This document shows, piece by piece, positions 16,298-25,115 of a DNA stretch of 64,000 nt (the stretch's first letter is position 1; every line of letters begins with the position of its first letter). The stretch spans positions 248,001-312,000 of the forward strand of contig JBMORG010000010.1 of NCBI GenBank assembly GCA_049322355.1. The letters run 5' to 3'. Both the position numbers and the translations under genes were made by a program. The notes under the pieces are model-generated. The model worked only from the letters and a program-made list of their open reading frames with translations, was not told the origin of the DNA and made no database searches. The DNA comes from 0-14-0-80-60-11 sp049322355. GTDB taxonomy: Bacteria > Desulfobacterota > Desulfobaccia > Desulfobaccales > 0-14-0-80-60-11.

Positions 16298-17293
16298 ATG
16301 GAAAAGCGTAAATTGGGAACAAGCGGACTGGAGGTTTCGGCTCTCGGGCTCGGCTGCATGGGCATGAGCTTTGGTTATGGTCCGCCTGGAGAAAAGCAGG
16401 AGATGATCTCAGTTCTTCGGGCAGCCGTCGAACGCGGCATTACCTTCTTCGATACCGCCGAAATTTACGGCCCGTTCACCAACGAAGAACTCGTGGGCGA
16501 AGCCCTAGCCCCTTTCCGAAGCAAAGTGGTGATTGCCACCAAGTTCGGGTTCGATACCAAGGTAGATCCCACGAAGGGTGCGCCGGTCCTTAACAGCCGG
16601 CCGGAGCACATCAAGGAGGCCGTCGAGGGGTCGCTTGCGCGACTCAGGGTCGAGGCCATCGATCTGTTGTATCAGCACCGGGTTGACCCGGAGGTGCCCA
16701 TTGAAGACGTGGCGGGGGCGGTGAAAGACCTGATTCAGGCAGGCAAGGTTAAGCACTTCGGCCTTTCGGAAGCCGGAGCGCAGACGATCCGCCGGGCCCA
16801 CGCCGTCCAACCGGTCACTGCGGTCCAGAGCGAATACTCGCTGTGGTGGAGACACCCGGAAGTGGAGGTGTTGCCTGCCCTCGAGGAACTGGGCATCGGC
16901 TTCGTTCCTTACAGCCCTTTGGGTAAGGGCTTCCTCACGGGAAAGATGGACGAAAAAACGACGTTTGACAGTTCCGACTTCCGTAACATCGTCCCCCGCT
17001 TTACGCCGGAAGCTCGAAAAGCCAATCAGGCCATGGTCGATTTGCTTCATCAGATCGCCGAGCGAAAGAAGGCGAAGCCTGCGCAGGTAGCCCTCGCCTG
17101 GCTGCTGGCCCAGAAGCCATGGATTGTGCCCATCCCGGGGACCACGAAGCTGACGCGCCTGGAGGAGAATATCGGAGCCGTGGCCGTCGAACTTACCCCC
17201 GGCGATCTCCGGCAGATCGACAGCGCCGCCTCTAAGATCACGGTGCAAGGGGCGAGATACCCCGAAGCGCTGGAGGGCATGACCGGTCTGTAA
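16298..17293 (+). CDS. Aldo/keto reductase
   Basis: The 331-residue NADPH-dependent (beta/alpha)8 barrel reduces aldehydes or ketones. Visible are the start GTSGLEVSALGLGCMGMSF, the catalytic Asp and Tyr in FFDTAEIYGP, the Lys in VVIATKFGF, the His in LLYQHRVD and the cofactor-binding end IVPIPGTTKLTRLEENIGA. A strong AGGAGG site precedes ATG. It belongs to the YhdN/AKR13-like group often regulated by a divergent AraC protein, as found here. Confidence 0.93.
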   Translation: MEKRKLGTSGLEVSALGLGCMGMSFGYGPPGEKQEMISVLRAAVERGITFFDTAEIYGPFTNEELVGEALAPFRSKVVIATKFGFDTKVDPTKGAPVLNSRPEHIKEAVEGSLARLRVEAIDLLYQHRVDPEVPIEDVAGAVKDLIQAGKVKHFGLSEAGAQTIRRAHAVQPVTAVQSEYSLWWRHPEVEVLPALEELGIGFVPYSPLGKGFLTGKMDEKTTFDSSDFRNIVPRFTPEARKANQAMVDLLHQIAERKKAKPAQVALAWLLAQKPWIVPIPGTTKLTRLEENIGAVAVELTPGDLRQIDSAASKITVQGARYPEALEGMTGL

Positions 17294-17322
17294 ACGGCCG
17301 TCAGAACAAGTAAGAGTAAATT

Positions 17323-18681
17323 ATGAGCAATAACATCGAAGGGAAAGTCGTCACAGGCTCCAGGCAGGCGGCCGCCAATTACTCATACCCAAGGAATTTA
17401 GCCAGGTTCGTGCGAGATCGCTGGAGGGACGTGCCGGAGCCACCTGGCGGGATGGACCTGTTGCCCGACGCCGCGACGCTGGAGGACTTCTTCTCTGCCT
17501 GTTACCACGCCAGCATGCTGCGCGAGGAGGAGCGCCCGGTCACCTTCCGGGCCATCCTCGCCGCCCCGGAACTTTTCGCATCCGACGGGAGACCTCCCGA
17601 GGGTCTGCAGCGGCTCGAATTCTCAGGCTCGCTTCCCTTCGATCCGAGGGAACTCAGGCAGCTCTCGGTAACAGCTGACCCACGGCGAACGCTGATCGGG
17701 GTGCGGCGGGAAGGGAAGAGAGACCTGCGTATTTGGGGTTTGATCAATTCGGGTACCCGCTGGTTGAGGGATATCCAGGGCGGCAGGCGGGCCGCGCCCC
17801 CCCTTCCGCTGGCACCGGTCATTTACGTCGACGCGCCGGGGAGCATGGAGGCTTACAAAGGCTACGAGCTTATCGGCAAGCTTCAGGGGGGGAGGCTCTC
17901 GGGAATTCGGGTGGACCTCTTCGGATCGAAATGGCTTCCAGACCAGTTTTCCCGGTTGCAGGAGGAGCTCATGAAGCGGCACGAGGCCGCCCGGAACTGC
18001 GCCTGCCAGCTCTCCGGCGAAAGCTGGGCGCTGCTGGAGCCGACCCTTCCCCGCCGGATATCCGAGCGCATGATGAAGCGCGTCATATCCATGCTACGCG
18101 ATGCACGGCATGGCGGAACAATCATTTTCGTTCCCGAGGAGAATACTGAAGATCTCACCGCAAAGGATCCTTACATCGACCTCAAATACCGGTTCCCGGA
18201 CGGCCCCCAGCAACTTTATTTTACTGATCTCGTAGTAGACATCCTCAACCGGTTCGCCCAACTCTACGGGGCCTCCGATAAGCATAGGCGAGGGGTGGTC
18301 GGTTGGCGTGAGTTCGAGGCGACGACCGACGACGAGATAGCCACGCTTGATGAAGCGCTCTTCGAAACCGCACATTTGATCGCTGGACTAGCGGCGGCCG
18401 ACGGCGCGGTGGTCTTTAGCAAGCACCACCACAAGCTCCTGGGGTTCGGCGGTATGATCTCCGGTAGGCTCCCAGCCGTCAGAAGCGTCGCCAGGGCGCT
18501 GGACCTCGAAGGCGAAAAGGTCGCCGAAGAGGAGACCGGAAACGTAGGTGCTCGCCACCGGTCGGCCTACCGACTGGCCGGTGCCCTGCCCGGAGCGGTG
18601 GCGATCGTGATCTCTCAGGACGGAGGCGTGCGCTTCATAGGCAAAAAAGACGGGCGCGTTACCTACTGGGAGCAAGAGTGA
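17323..18681 (+). CDS. Probable diadenylate cyclase-like protein: N-terminal sensor plus DAC (DisA_N) domain
   Basis: The protein has 452 residues. The last ~110 carry the two hallmark motifs of DAC domains: DGAVVFSKHHHKLLGFGGM and GARHRSAYRLAGALPGAVAI, equivalent to the DGA and RHR motifs that bind ATP in DisA/CdaA and make cyclic di-AMP. The preceding ~330 residues have no membrane helix and resemble the domain that I recall as DACNV, a putative sensor found upstream of DAC domains in conflict-related gene sets. It lies 29 bases behind the aldo/keto reductase, so the two may be cotranscribed. Cyclase activity and sensor ligand are inferences. Confidence 0.75.
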   Translation: MSNNIEGKVVTGSRQAAANYSYPRNLARFVRDRWRDVPEPPGGMDLLPDAATLEDFFSACYHASMLREEERPVTFRAILAAPELFASDGRPPEGLQRLEFSGSLPFDPRELRQLSVTADPRRTLIGVRREGKRDLRIWGLINSGTRWLRDIQGGRRAAPPLPLAPVIYVDAPGSMEAYKGYELIGKLQGGRLSGIRVDLFGSKWLPDQFSRLQEELMKRHEAARNCACQLSGESWALLEPTLPRRISERMMKRVISMLRDARHGGTIIFVPEENTEDLTAKDPYIDLKYRFPDGPQQLYFTDLVVDILNRFAQLYGASDKHRRGVVGWREFEATTDDEIATLDEALFETAHLIAGLAAADGAVVFSKHHHKLLGFGGMISGRLPAVRSVARALDLEGEKVAEEETGNVGARHRSAYRLAGALPGAVAIVISQDGGVRFIGKKDGRVTYWEQE

Positions 18682-18823
18682 ACCGACTCCTGTTGATCGA
18701 GGAGGTAGGTACTCAAATAGGTCACTCCCGGGCCCATGGTTGTCAAGTTGGACGGCGATGCGTCAACGCGATCCGCGCTCTCCGAACCCTAACTTTGCAT
18801 CATTATCAACCGAAAGGACTTTC

Positions 18824-18931
18824 ATGAAAGCTATAGCCATAAACGGCAGCCCCAGGGCAGGCAGGCGTGGAGGGGTTGCAAGACCTATTTATGCTGTCGC
18901 TATCGGTTATGACTTAATAAGTTGTCATTAA
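18824..18931 (+). pseudogene. Truncated start of an NAD(P)H-dependent FMN reductase
   Basis: After AAAGGA comes ATG and MKAIAINGSPR, the phosphate-binding opening of iron-sulfur-flavoprotein/FMN-reductase proteins. The resemblance ends within about 12 residues and the frame stops after 35. The rest of the gene is missing, which marks a deletion or insertion junction at the right edge of the accessory patch. Confidence 0.5.
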
Positions 18932-18935
18932 ACCG

Positions 18936-19124
18936 CTACTTGGTATTACTTACTAATTTCCTATTAAATACCAAATACTTATCATCTTCGAGAAAAATGT
19001 GAACTTCAAACCCCTCTTTTTTGTAGGCTTCCATGGCCTGCTTGGCGTCATCCTTGGTTACATAAATAGCCCCGTCCCACATAAATTTCTTTCCTGCCAC
19101 TTCTCTGGCCAGAGGTATGGTCAC
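18936..19124 (-). CDS. Small protein downstream of hdrA
   Basis: This 62-residue protein starts at GTG 19124, eight bases after AGGAGG. It contains KKFMWDGAIYVTKDDAKQAM and an EVHIFLEDDKYLVFNRK beta-rich end, with no cysteines or membrane segments. It lies 22 bases after hdrA on the same strand, so it is probably the last gene of the hdr operon. I recall similar small proteins near Hdr/Qmo genes in sulfate reducers, unverified. Function unknown. Confidence 0.7.
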   Translation of the reverse strand: MTIPLAREVAGKKFMWDGAIYVTKDDAKQAMEAYKKEGFEVHIFLEDDKYLVFNRKLVSNTK

Positions 19125-19146
19125 AGCCTAAGCCTCCTTTGCCCCC

Positions 19147-22100
19147 TTATAATCCCAAAGCTGCGTCCACCTGGGCTGACAACTGATCCAGGGTAAAGCC
19201 GGCCACGAAGATACCCTGCTTGGGACACGTGGCCATACAGGAGCCGCACCCCTTGCACAGAAGCTGATTCACTTCCACGGTCTTGCCCAATTTCCCATCC
19301 CGGATATATTCCAACAGGCTGATGGCCTTAAAAGGACAAGTATCCACGCAAAAGGCGCAGCCATCGCAATTCTCGTCAATGGGCGAGGAAATGATGGACT
19401 CCAGCTCCAGGCTGTCTTTGGAGAGAATAGTGCCCGCCCGGGAAGCGCAGGCCAAGGCCTCGGCAATGGATTCCTCGATGGGCTTGGGATAATGGCACAG
19501 CCCGGCCATAAAGATCCCGGGAGTGGTGGACTCCACCGGCCTGATCTTGGCGTGGGCCTCGGAAAAGAAACCTTCAGCGTTAAGGTGGACCTTGTACAAA
19601 TCCGCCAGCACCGCATTGTGATGGGGCACGATGGCTGTGGCCAGGGTCAGAATATCCACCGTCAGTTCCACCGGTTCCAGTAAATCCTGGTCGATGAACC
19701 GGATAATTAGGTTTTCCCCCGCAGCCTCCACTTTAGGAGGATCGTCCACCGCGTAGCGGAAAAAGCGCACCCCCGTTTTCCGGGCTGCGGCATAGAGCGT
19801 TTCCCGCTCCCCGTAGGTGCGCATGTCACGGTACAAAATAAAGACATCCCTCTGGGGGTTCAGGTCCTTCAGCCGGATGGCGTTCTCCACCGAATGGCTG
19901 CAACACACCCGGTTGCAATAGGGGCGCTCCGGGATGCGGGAACCGACGCATTGAATAAAGGCCACCCCCTGGGCCTTAACCACCCGTTCCGCTCCCCGGG
20001 TCAGTTCCCGGTCCAGATCCAGGGGCAGGATGACGTTGGGATGCCGTTTGTAAAGATACTCGCCTTCCGGCCGCAAAGGCTCGGCGCCGGTGGCGATGAT
20101 GACCACGCCGTGGTCGATCAGCTGGCCCGAGGTCAGCTTGGATCTGAAGGCCCCCACCGATCCAGACACTTCTTCCACCATGGCCCAGAAATGGACGGTA
20201 ATCTTGGGATGGCTCTCCACCCTCCTAACCGCGTGGTCCACCAGGGCCTGCACCGGTTCGTCCCGCCAGGTGGTGTGAAGTTTGCGGGCATTGCCCCCCA
20301 GGCGGTCCAGTCTCTCCACCAGGTGCACCTCGATTCCCTGATCCGCCAAGGCCAGGGCGCTGGTGATGCCGGCCATGCCCCCGCCGATGACCAGGGCCCT
20401 TTTAGTTATGGGAACGGAAAGGTATTTTAGGGGGGTGAGCAGCCGGGCCTTGGCCACCCCCATGCGGATCAGGTCTTCACACTTCTCGGTGGCTTTGTCC
20501 GGCTCGGCCTGGTGCACCCAGGTGCACTGGTTGCGGATGTTGGCCATCTCGAACAGGTACTTGTTCAGGCCCGCCTCCCGAAGCAAGCTCTGGAAGGTGG
20601 AGGCGTGCGTGGTGGGACTGCAGGCCGCCACCACCACCCGGTTCAAGCGGTGTTCCCTGATCATCTCCCCCATCTGATTCAGGGAGTCTTGGGAGCAGGT
20701 AAACAGACTGTTCTGCACATAGGCCACGCCAGGGAGGCTGCGGGCCCTTGCCACCAGGGATGGAATATCGGCTACCCCGGCGATATTAAAGCCGCAGTGG
20801 CAGATAAAAACCCCGATGCGGGGCGGCTCCCCGGAGACCTCACTTTCAGCAGGAAAAGTCTTCTCCCGCTGCAAGGTCCCTCTGACAGCCGCTAACTTAC
20901 TGGCTGCGGCGGCAGCGGCGGCGCTGCCTTGCATCACCGAATCGGGGATGTCCTTAGGGCCGGTAAAGACGCCGCAGGCAAAAATCCCCGGCTGGGAGGT
21001 AGCCACCGGCGTGCAGCAACTGGTCTCCACAAAGTTGTGCTCGGAGATTTCTATCCGCAATTTCTTTGCTATGGTTGCGATTTCCGGGGAGATCCCCAAG
21101 CCTACCGATAGGACCACCAGATCGAATTCTTCCGTCTTAACCCCCAGGGCTTCATCCACATAGGTCAGTTCCAGGTTTTTGTTCTGGGGGTTTTGGATTA
21201 CCCGGGACACCATGGCGCGCACGTATTTAATTTGGTGATGGTGTTTGGCCTGCTGGTAATAATTTTCAAAGCCCTTGCCGTGGGCCCGGAGATCCAAGAA
21301 GAAAATGGTGGGCTGAATTTTCGGGTTGTGTTCCTGGGCGATGATAGCCTGCTTGGTGGCGTACATACAGCAAACCGACGAGCAATAGGGTCGGTCCCGG
21401 GCGGGGTCCCGGGAGCCGACGCATTGAATCCAGGCTATTCTCCGGGGGTCGACCCCGTCAGAAGGCCGGGTGATGTGCCCGTGGGTCGGCCCGGTGGCCG
21501 CCAGCATCCGTTCAAATTCCATGGAGGTGAGCACGTTGGGATACCGGCCGTAGCCGTATTCCGGCTTCAGCCGGGCATCGAAGACCTCGAACCCCGGGGA
21601 TAGAATCACCGCCCCCACGTTCAGGTGCAGGATCTGATCCGTTTGGGAAAAATCCACTGCCTGGGAAGGACAGAATTTCTCACAGGCGCGGCATCTGCCA
21701 GGCTTGCGAAAATATATGCAGTTCTCCCGGTCTATGGCATATTTCAATGGCACCGCCTGGGGATACAGGACATAAGCGGCTTTACGGAAATCGCGCCCCT
21801 GGTTGAACTCGTTGGGCACCTTTTGGGGACATTTTTCGGCGCAAATGCCGCAGGCGATGCAACGGCTCTCATCAATGAACCGGGCTTTTTGCAGCACCTC
21901 GACCTGAAAGTTCCCTTCCTTCCCGGAAATTCCCGCCACTTCCGCCGGCGCCAGAATCTCGATGTTTAAATGCCGGCCCACTTCCACCAGTTTCGGGGCC
22001 AAGGTGCACATGGAGCAGTCATTGGTGGGGAAGGTTTTGTCCAGTTGGGGCATCACCCCGCCGATGGCCGGCTTTTTATCCACCAGGTAAACCAAAAACC

Positions 22101-22257
22101 CGCTTTCCGCCAGATCCAGGGCGGCCTGAATGCCGGAGATCCCTCCACCCATTACCAGCACTGCCCCCACTTTAGAAGCAGGTTTTGGGTTCCCGCTTGG
22201 GGACGCGGGTTTGGGGTTTTGGGTTTCGGATCCGGGGTTTTGGGGTTCGCTTTTCAT
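19147..22257 (-). CDS. hdrA: Double HdrA-like flavin/iron-sulfur subunit (heterodisulfide reductase A family)
   Basis: About 1,036 residues from ATG 22257; TTG 22317 is a possible but unsupported earlier start. Two HdrA modules are fused. The first has a FAD loop GGGISGIQAALDLAE, the HdrA signature DCSMCTLAPKLVEVGRH, a 4Fe-4S motif CIACGICAEKCP, a second cluster in CRACEKFCP and QCVGSRD...CCMYATKQA. The second has a FAD loop GGGMAGITSALALADQG and QCVGSRIPERPYCNRVCCSH. Two ferredoxin motifs end the protein (CDGCAFCVDTCPFKA and CKGCGSCMATCPKQG). It should be the electron-bifurcating or electron-routing core of a soluble Hdr complex with HdrBC. No MvhD module or hydrogenase gene is present, so the donor is unknown. 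Confidence 0.92.
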   Translation of the reverse strand: MKSEPQNPGSETQNPKPASPSGNPKPASKVGAVLVMGGGISGIQAALDLAESGFLVYLVDKKPAIGGVMPQLDKTFPTNDCSMCTLAPKLVEVGRHLNIEILAPAEVAGISGKEGNFQVEVLQKARFIDESRCIACGICAEKCPQKVPNEFNQGRDFRKAAYVLYPQAVPLKYAIDRENCIYFRKPGRCRACEKFCPSQAVDFSQTDQILHLNVGAVILSPGFEVFDARLKPEYGYGRYPNVLTSMEFERMLAATGPTHGHITRPSDGVDPRRIAWIQCVGSRDPARDRPYCSSVCCMYATKQAIIAQEHNPKIQPTIFFLDLRAHGKGFENYYQQAKHHHQIKYVRAMVSRVIQNPQNKNLELTYVDEALGVKTEEFDLVVLSVGLGISPEIATIAKKLRIEISEHNFVETSCCTPVATSQPGIFACGVFTGPKDIPDSVMQGSAAAAAAASKLAAVRGTLQREKTFPAESEVSGEPPRIGVFICHCGFNIAGVADIPSLVARARSLPGVAYVQNSLFTCSQDSLNQMGEMIREHRLNRVVVAACSPTTHASTFQSLLREAGLNKYLFEMANIRNQCTWVHQAEPDKATEKCEDLIRMGVAKARLLTPLKYLSVPITKRALVIGGGMAGITSALALADQGIEVHLVERLDRLGGNARKLHTTWRDEPVQALVDHAVRRVESHPKITVHFWAMVEEVSGSVGAFRSKLTSGQLIDHGVVIIATGAEPLRPEGEYLYKRHPNVILPLDLDRELTRGAERVVKAQGVAFIQCVGSRIPERPYCNRVCCSHSVENAIRLKDLNPQRDVFILYRDMRTYGERETLYAAARKTGVRFFRYAVDDPPKVEAAGENLIIRFIDQDLLEPVELTVDILTLATAIVPHHNAVLADLYKVHLNAEGFFSEAHAKIRPVESTTPGIFMAGLCHYPKPIEESIAEALACASRAGTILSKDSLELESIISSPIDENCDGCAFCVDTCPFKAISLLEYIRDGKLGKTVEVNQLLCKGCGSCMATCPKQGIFVAGFTLDQLSAQVDAALGL

Positions 22258-22388
22258 GGTTTTGTCTTCGCTATTCTGTTTAAAGGTTAACGGTTGATCA
22301 AATGGTTTTAATTCCAAGTTTTTTTCTGGGATTCTTGGTTCACGGTTTCGTCTTTTATCAAATGAACCTAAAACCCAATACCTGGAAA

Positions 22389-23246
22389 CTAGTCCATAAT
22401 TCCTTTTCCCTTTAACAGCGGCAGAGGATCCACCAGGTGCTGGGCCAACCAGTTTGAGGCTTGGGGGTGCCCCGTGGCCAGCCCCATTAATTCTGTAAAG
22501 TAAAAGACTGGAAGATAATAATCTTTGCCGAATTTCCGGGAAATGCGCTCTTGGGAAAGATCAAGGTTGGCCTGGCACATCTGGCAGGAGACCACGAAAC
22601 AATCGGCCCCCGCCTGGAGGGCCCGCTCATAGAGCCGTTGGGCCAGGGTATCGATAAGGTCGGGTCTGGCCACAGCCAGACCCGCACCGCAACAATCGGT
22701 CTTGAAAGACCAGTCTAACGGGGTGGCCCCCAAAACCTTGAGCAGACGATCCAGGTTTTGCGGGTTTTCATAATCGGCTTTGCCCGTGACCCCGGGAGGA
22801 CGCGCCACCAGACAGCCATAATAGGAGACCGCATGAAGATTCTTGAGGGGCGTGACCACCTTGGAGGCCAGGGCCTTAAGATAGGCCTCCTGGGTAAAGA
22901 AATCCAATAAATCCCAGATGCGAATTTCCCCTTGAAATGCAATCCCCAGCCCCGAGCCTTCTGGGCCCAGTAAAGCCTTTTCTGCGGTTTTCAGACGGTT
23001 GAAGCATAGGGCGCAGGGAGCCACCACATCCCGCCGTCCGGCTTTTTCCGCCAGAGCCAGGTTGCGGGCCGGCAATTCCAAGGCGAGACAGTGATTGAGA
23101 CTATGGGCCGAACTCGCCCCGCAACAATTCCAATCGAACAGCTCCACCAGTTCCACCTCCAACAGGGGAGCGATACCGGCGATGGACGCAGCATAGTCCA
23201 CCGCGGTGCCTTCCAACGAGCACCCGGGATAGTAGGTCACTTTCAT
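22389..23246 (-). CDS. hdrB: Heterodisulfide reductase subunit B
   Basis: The 285-residue protein has two CCG domains: YYPGCSLEGTA with DWNCCGASSAHSLN and APCALCFNRLK, then SYYGCLVARP with KTDCCGAGLAVARP and SCQMCQANLD. These bind the unusual non-cubane 4Fe-4S clusters that reduce a disulfide in methanogen HdrB. The start lies three bases after the hdrC stop, so the two are coupled. In a non-methanogen the disulfide or thiol substrate is unknown. Confidence 0.93.
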   Translation of the reverse strand: MKVTYYPGCSLEGTAVDYAASIAGIAPLLEVELVELFDWNCCGASSAHSLNHCLALELPARNLALAEKAGRRDVVAPCALCFNRLKTAEKALLGPEGSGLGIAFQGEIRIWDLLDFFTQEAYLKALASKVVTPLKNLHAVSYYGCLVARPPGVTGKADYENPQNLDRLLKVLGATPLDWSFKTDCCGAGLAVARPDLIDTLAQRLYERALQAGADCFVVSCQMCQANLDLSQERISRKFGKDYYLPVFYFTELMGLATGHPQASNWLAQHLVDPLPLLKGKGIMD

Positions 23247-23249
23247 GGT

Positions 23250-23828
23250 TTAAAATTGGGCCTTCCGGAAAATTTCGGTGATTTCGGCCTTGCCCCTAAG
23301 GGGAGCGGGGCCGCGCCAGCGCACCCGGCCTCGCCTCCACAGGTTCCATCCCAACTTCAAATTTTGCTTGACATCCGCCAGGTCGAAGTTTTGCTGCAGT
23401 TTGTGGAAAGTATAACGTCGCAGCAATTTGGTTTCCGGCACCCGCCCTCCCGCGCTTAAAATACTCTCCAGGAAATAGCGTTGGAAAACCTCCGCTTCTT
23501 TTTCGGGAATGGCGAAGCCCCCCTTGACTGCCTCCTCTTTGAGCCAATCCATAGCGCCGGCGATGTCGATGCCATTGGGACAGCGGGTGGTGCAGGTTTG
23601 GCAACCGGAACAGATCCAAATGGTCCGAGAGCCCAACACCCGGTCTTCCTGACCCATTATGGTTAACCGGATAACCTGGTGGGGCAGAAGGTCCATGTCA
23701 AAGGTCAAGGGGCAGCCTCCCGAACATTTCCGGCATTGGAAACAAGAGGTTACCGCCAACTCGGCCTTGATTATTCTATCTGCCAAAATTCCCCGGGGCT
23801 TTAATGATTGGATTGTCGTGGTTTCCAT
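23250..23828 (-). CDS. hdrC: Heterodisulfide reductase subunit C
   Basis: The 192-residue iron-sulfur protein has two 4Fe-4S motifs, CFQCRKCSGGCP (~36-47) and CSGCQTCTTRCPNGIDI (~83-99), with helical surroundings typical of HdrC. It passes electrons between HdrA and HdrB. It is the first gene of the hdrC-hdrB-hdrA-small gene operon. Upstream, on the minus strand, an AACCTTGACAAC segment near 23920 could serve as a -35 element, but I see no clear -10. Confidence 0.92.
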   Translation of the reverse strand: METTTIQSLKPRGILADRIIKAELAVTSCFQCRKCSGGCPLTFDMDLLPHQVIRLTIMGQEDRVLGSRTIWICSGCQTCTTRCPNGIDIAGAMDWLKEEAVKGGFAIPEKEAEVFQRYFLESILSAGGRVPETKLLRRYTFHKLQQNFDLADVKQNLKLGWNLWRRGRVRWRGPAPLRGKAEITEIFRKAQF

Positions 23829-24099
23829 GGAAAAAGTTTCGGCTCCCTATTTAAATGTGCAGGAGTCTAATATACAACCTAACCAATCTAGAATCAAGGG
23901 ACAGATCTTTGTTGTCAAGGTTCAATAACCCGGATGACATGAAACGATTCACGTTGGAACTTTAGAATGAGAAAAATCCATTTCCCCAGATCGGCGTCAA
24001 AGTATAGACTTGCTTCCGTAAATACCCATACCCTGCACCCAAGTCATGGTGTCAGCCAAGTGTTAGGAATGCTTGATTTTTCCTCGACACTTTCAAGTC

Positions 24100-24285
24100 T
24101 CACGCAGAATTCTCTGGAAATTCATCTAGGCTGCATCGGTCTCTGGCAGCCCGCTGGCGATAAAAAATCTTTAACCGTTGACGGATGTTAGCCCCTTCCT
24201 GGCCCATTTGCGCCAGAATCTGCTCCGTAAGCGGAGCCAACTCCACGTGGGCCATGATATCCGTGCGTTTATTGCGCTTCTTCAT
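24100..24285 (-). CDS. Doubtful small ORF downstream of the amidotransferase gene
   Basis: From ATG 24285, 61 residues (MKKRNKRTDIMAHVELAPL...). The product is charged and helical and ends DEFPENSA. The ribosome site is weak. The frame extends further upstream into the neighbouring gene without a start. I do not recognise it; it may be noise. Confidence 0.25.
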   Translation of the reverse strand: MKKRNKRTDIMAHVELAPLTEQILAQMGQEGANIRQRLKIFYRQRAARDRCSLDEFPENSA

Positions 24286-24389
24286 GATACCAGCCTTTAT
24301 ATTTTTCTTGACATCAAATTCAACTTTCGTGCCAGTTATCTTTGAAAAGCGCACCCTGATCAAAACCGCCCCAGCGGGCCCTAAAAAAA

Positions 24390-25115
24390 TTAAGACCTCC
24401 AGATCAAGCGAAAGAAGTTTTCCATAAATCGCCGAAATTCCCTCCCCATAACCGCTTCCTGGGTTAGGGCGGTAGAGACCATAGCTTCCGGGTCCGCACC
24501 CGACCCGCTTAAAGCCCACTCGCCGTCGTGCTTTAGCCAGGTGGCCACGTCCGCCGCCGCGGCATGGTTGTCAAATTGAAGACCCAAAACCCGGGGATTA
24601 TCATCCAATCCCAAAGCCTCCACCGGCGCCGCTGCCGACCGGGCCAGAAGACTGATTCCGGCGGGCAGAGGCGGTAATACTCCTTGGCCGTGCCACTTGA
24701 ACAGCTTGAGCGGGGTCGGCAACCCCTGAAAAGCTGGATGGGCCACCCCTGCGGGAGTCAGTTCCCCGGTGATAAAGCCCACGGACTTTTGCGGCAGTGG
24801 GCCTACCCGGCACCCCAGCACATTTCCCAGGAGCTGATGCCCCAGACAAAACCCCAGGTATGCCTTACCCGCCGTGATAACTTCCCGAATGCGAGCCTTT
24901 AAGGGTCTGAGGTAAGGAAATTGTTCCTCCTCATCCACGTTGGGCGATCCTCCCAAGACAATCATGCCGGCGAATGGGTCCATGCCAGGCAAAGGTTCCT
25001 CCCAGACTTTGGCCACCTGAAAGTTTATCCCTGCGTCCAGAATCGCTGCCAATAAATGCTGTCCTGGTCCCTCCCATTCCATGTGCTGCACAATCAACAG
25101 GCGTTTTACCGGCAC
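24390..25115 (-). CDS. Class I glutamine amidotransferase-like protein
   Basis: I chose GTG 25115 because GGAGG lies six bases before it; ATG 25127 is an alternative without a ribosome site. The protein has about 241 residues. The nucleophile elbow is intact (YLGFCLGHQLLGNVLG), and an oxyanion-type strand MIVLGGSPNV precedes it. The usual catalytic pair in Q-F-H-P-E is replaced by LQFDNHAAAADV, so the histidine is displaced by two residues. This resembles stand-alone GMP-synthase-like amidotransferases (YfeJ-like). Activity is uncertain because of the altered triad; substrate unknown. Confidence 0.8.
   Translation of the reverse strand: MPVKRLLIVQHMEWEGPGQHLLAAILDAGINFQVAKVWEEPLPGMDPFAGMIVLGGSPNVDEEEQFPYLRPLKARIREVITAGKAYLGFCLGHQLLGNVLGCRVGPLPQKSVGFITGELTPAGVAHPAFQGLPTPLKLFKWHGQGVLPPLPAGISLLARSAAAPVEALGLDDNPRVLGLQFDNHAAAADVATWLKHDGEWALSGSGADPEAMVSTALTQEAVMGREFRRFMENFFRLIWRS

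Noticed and set aside
16505..17248. 247-codon minus-strand frame opposite the aldo/keto reductase
   Set aside because: It is the antisense shadow of a clear enzyme gene and has no ribosome site.
19147..23828. QmoABC complex of sulfate respiration
   Set aside because: HdrB and HdrC here are ordinary soluble subunits; no membrane QmoC or aprBA genes are present, so the hdr name is safer.
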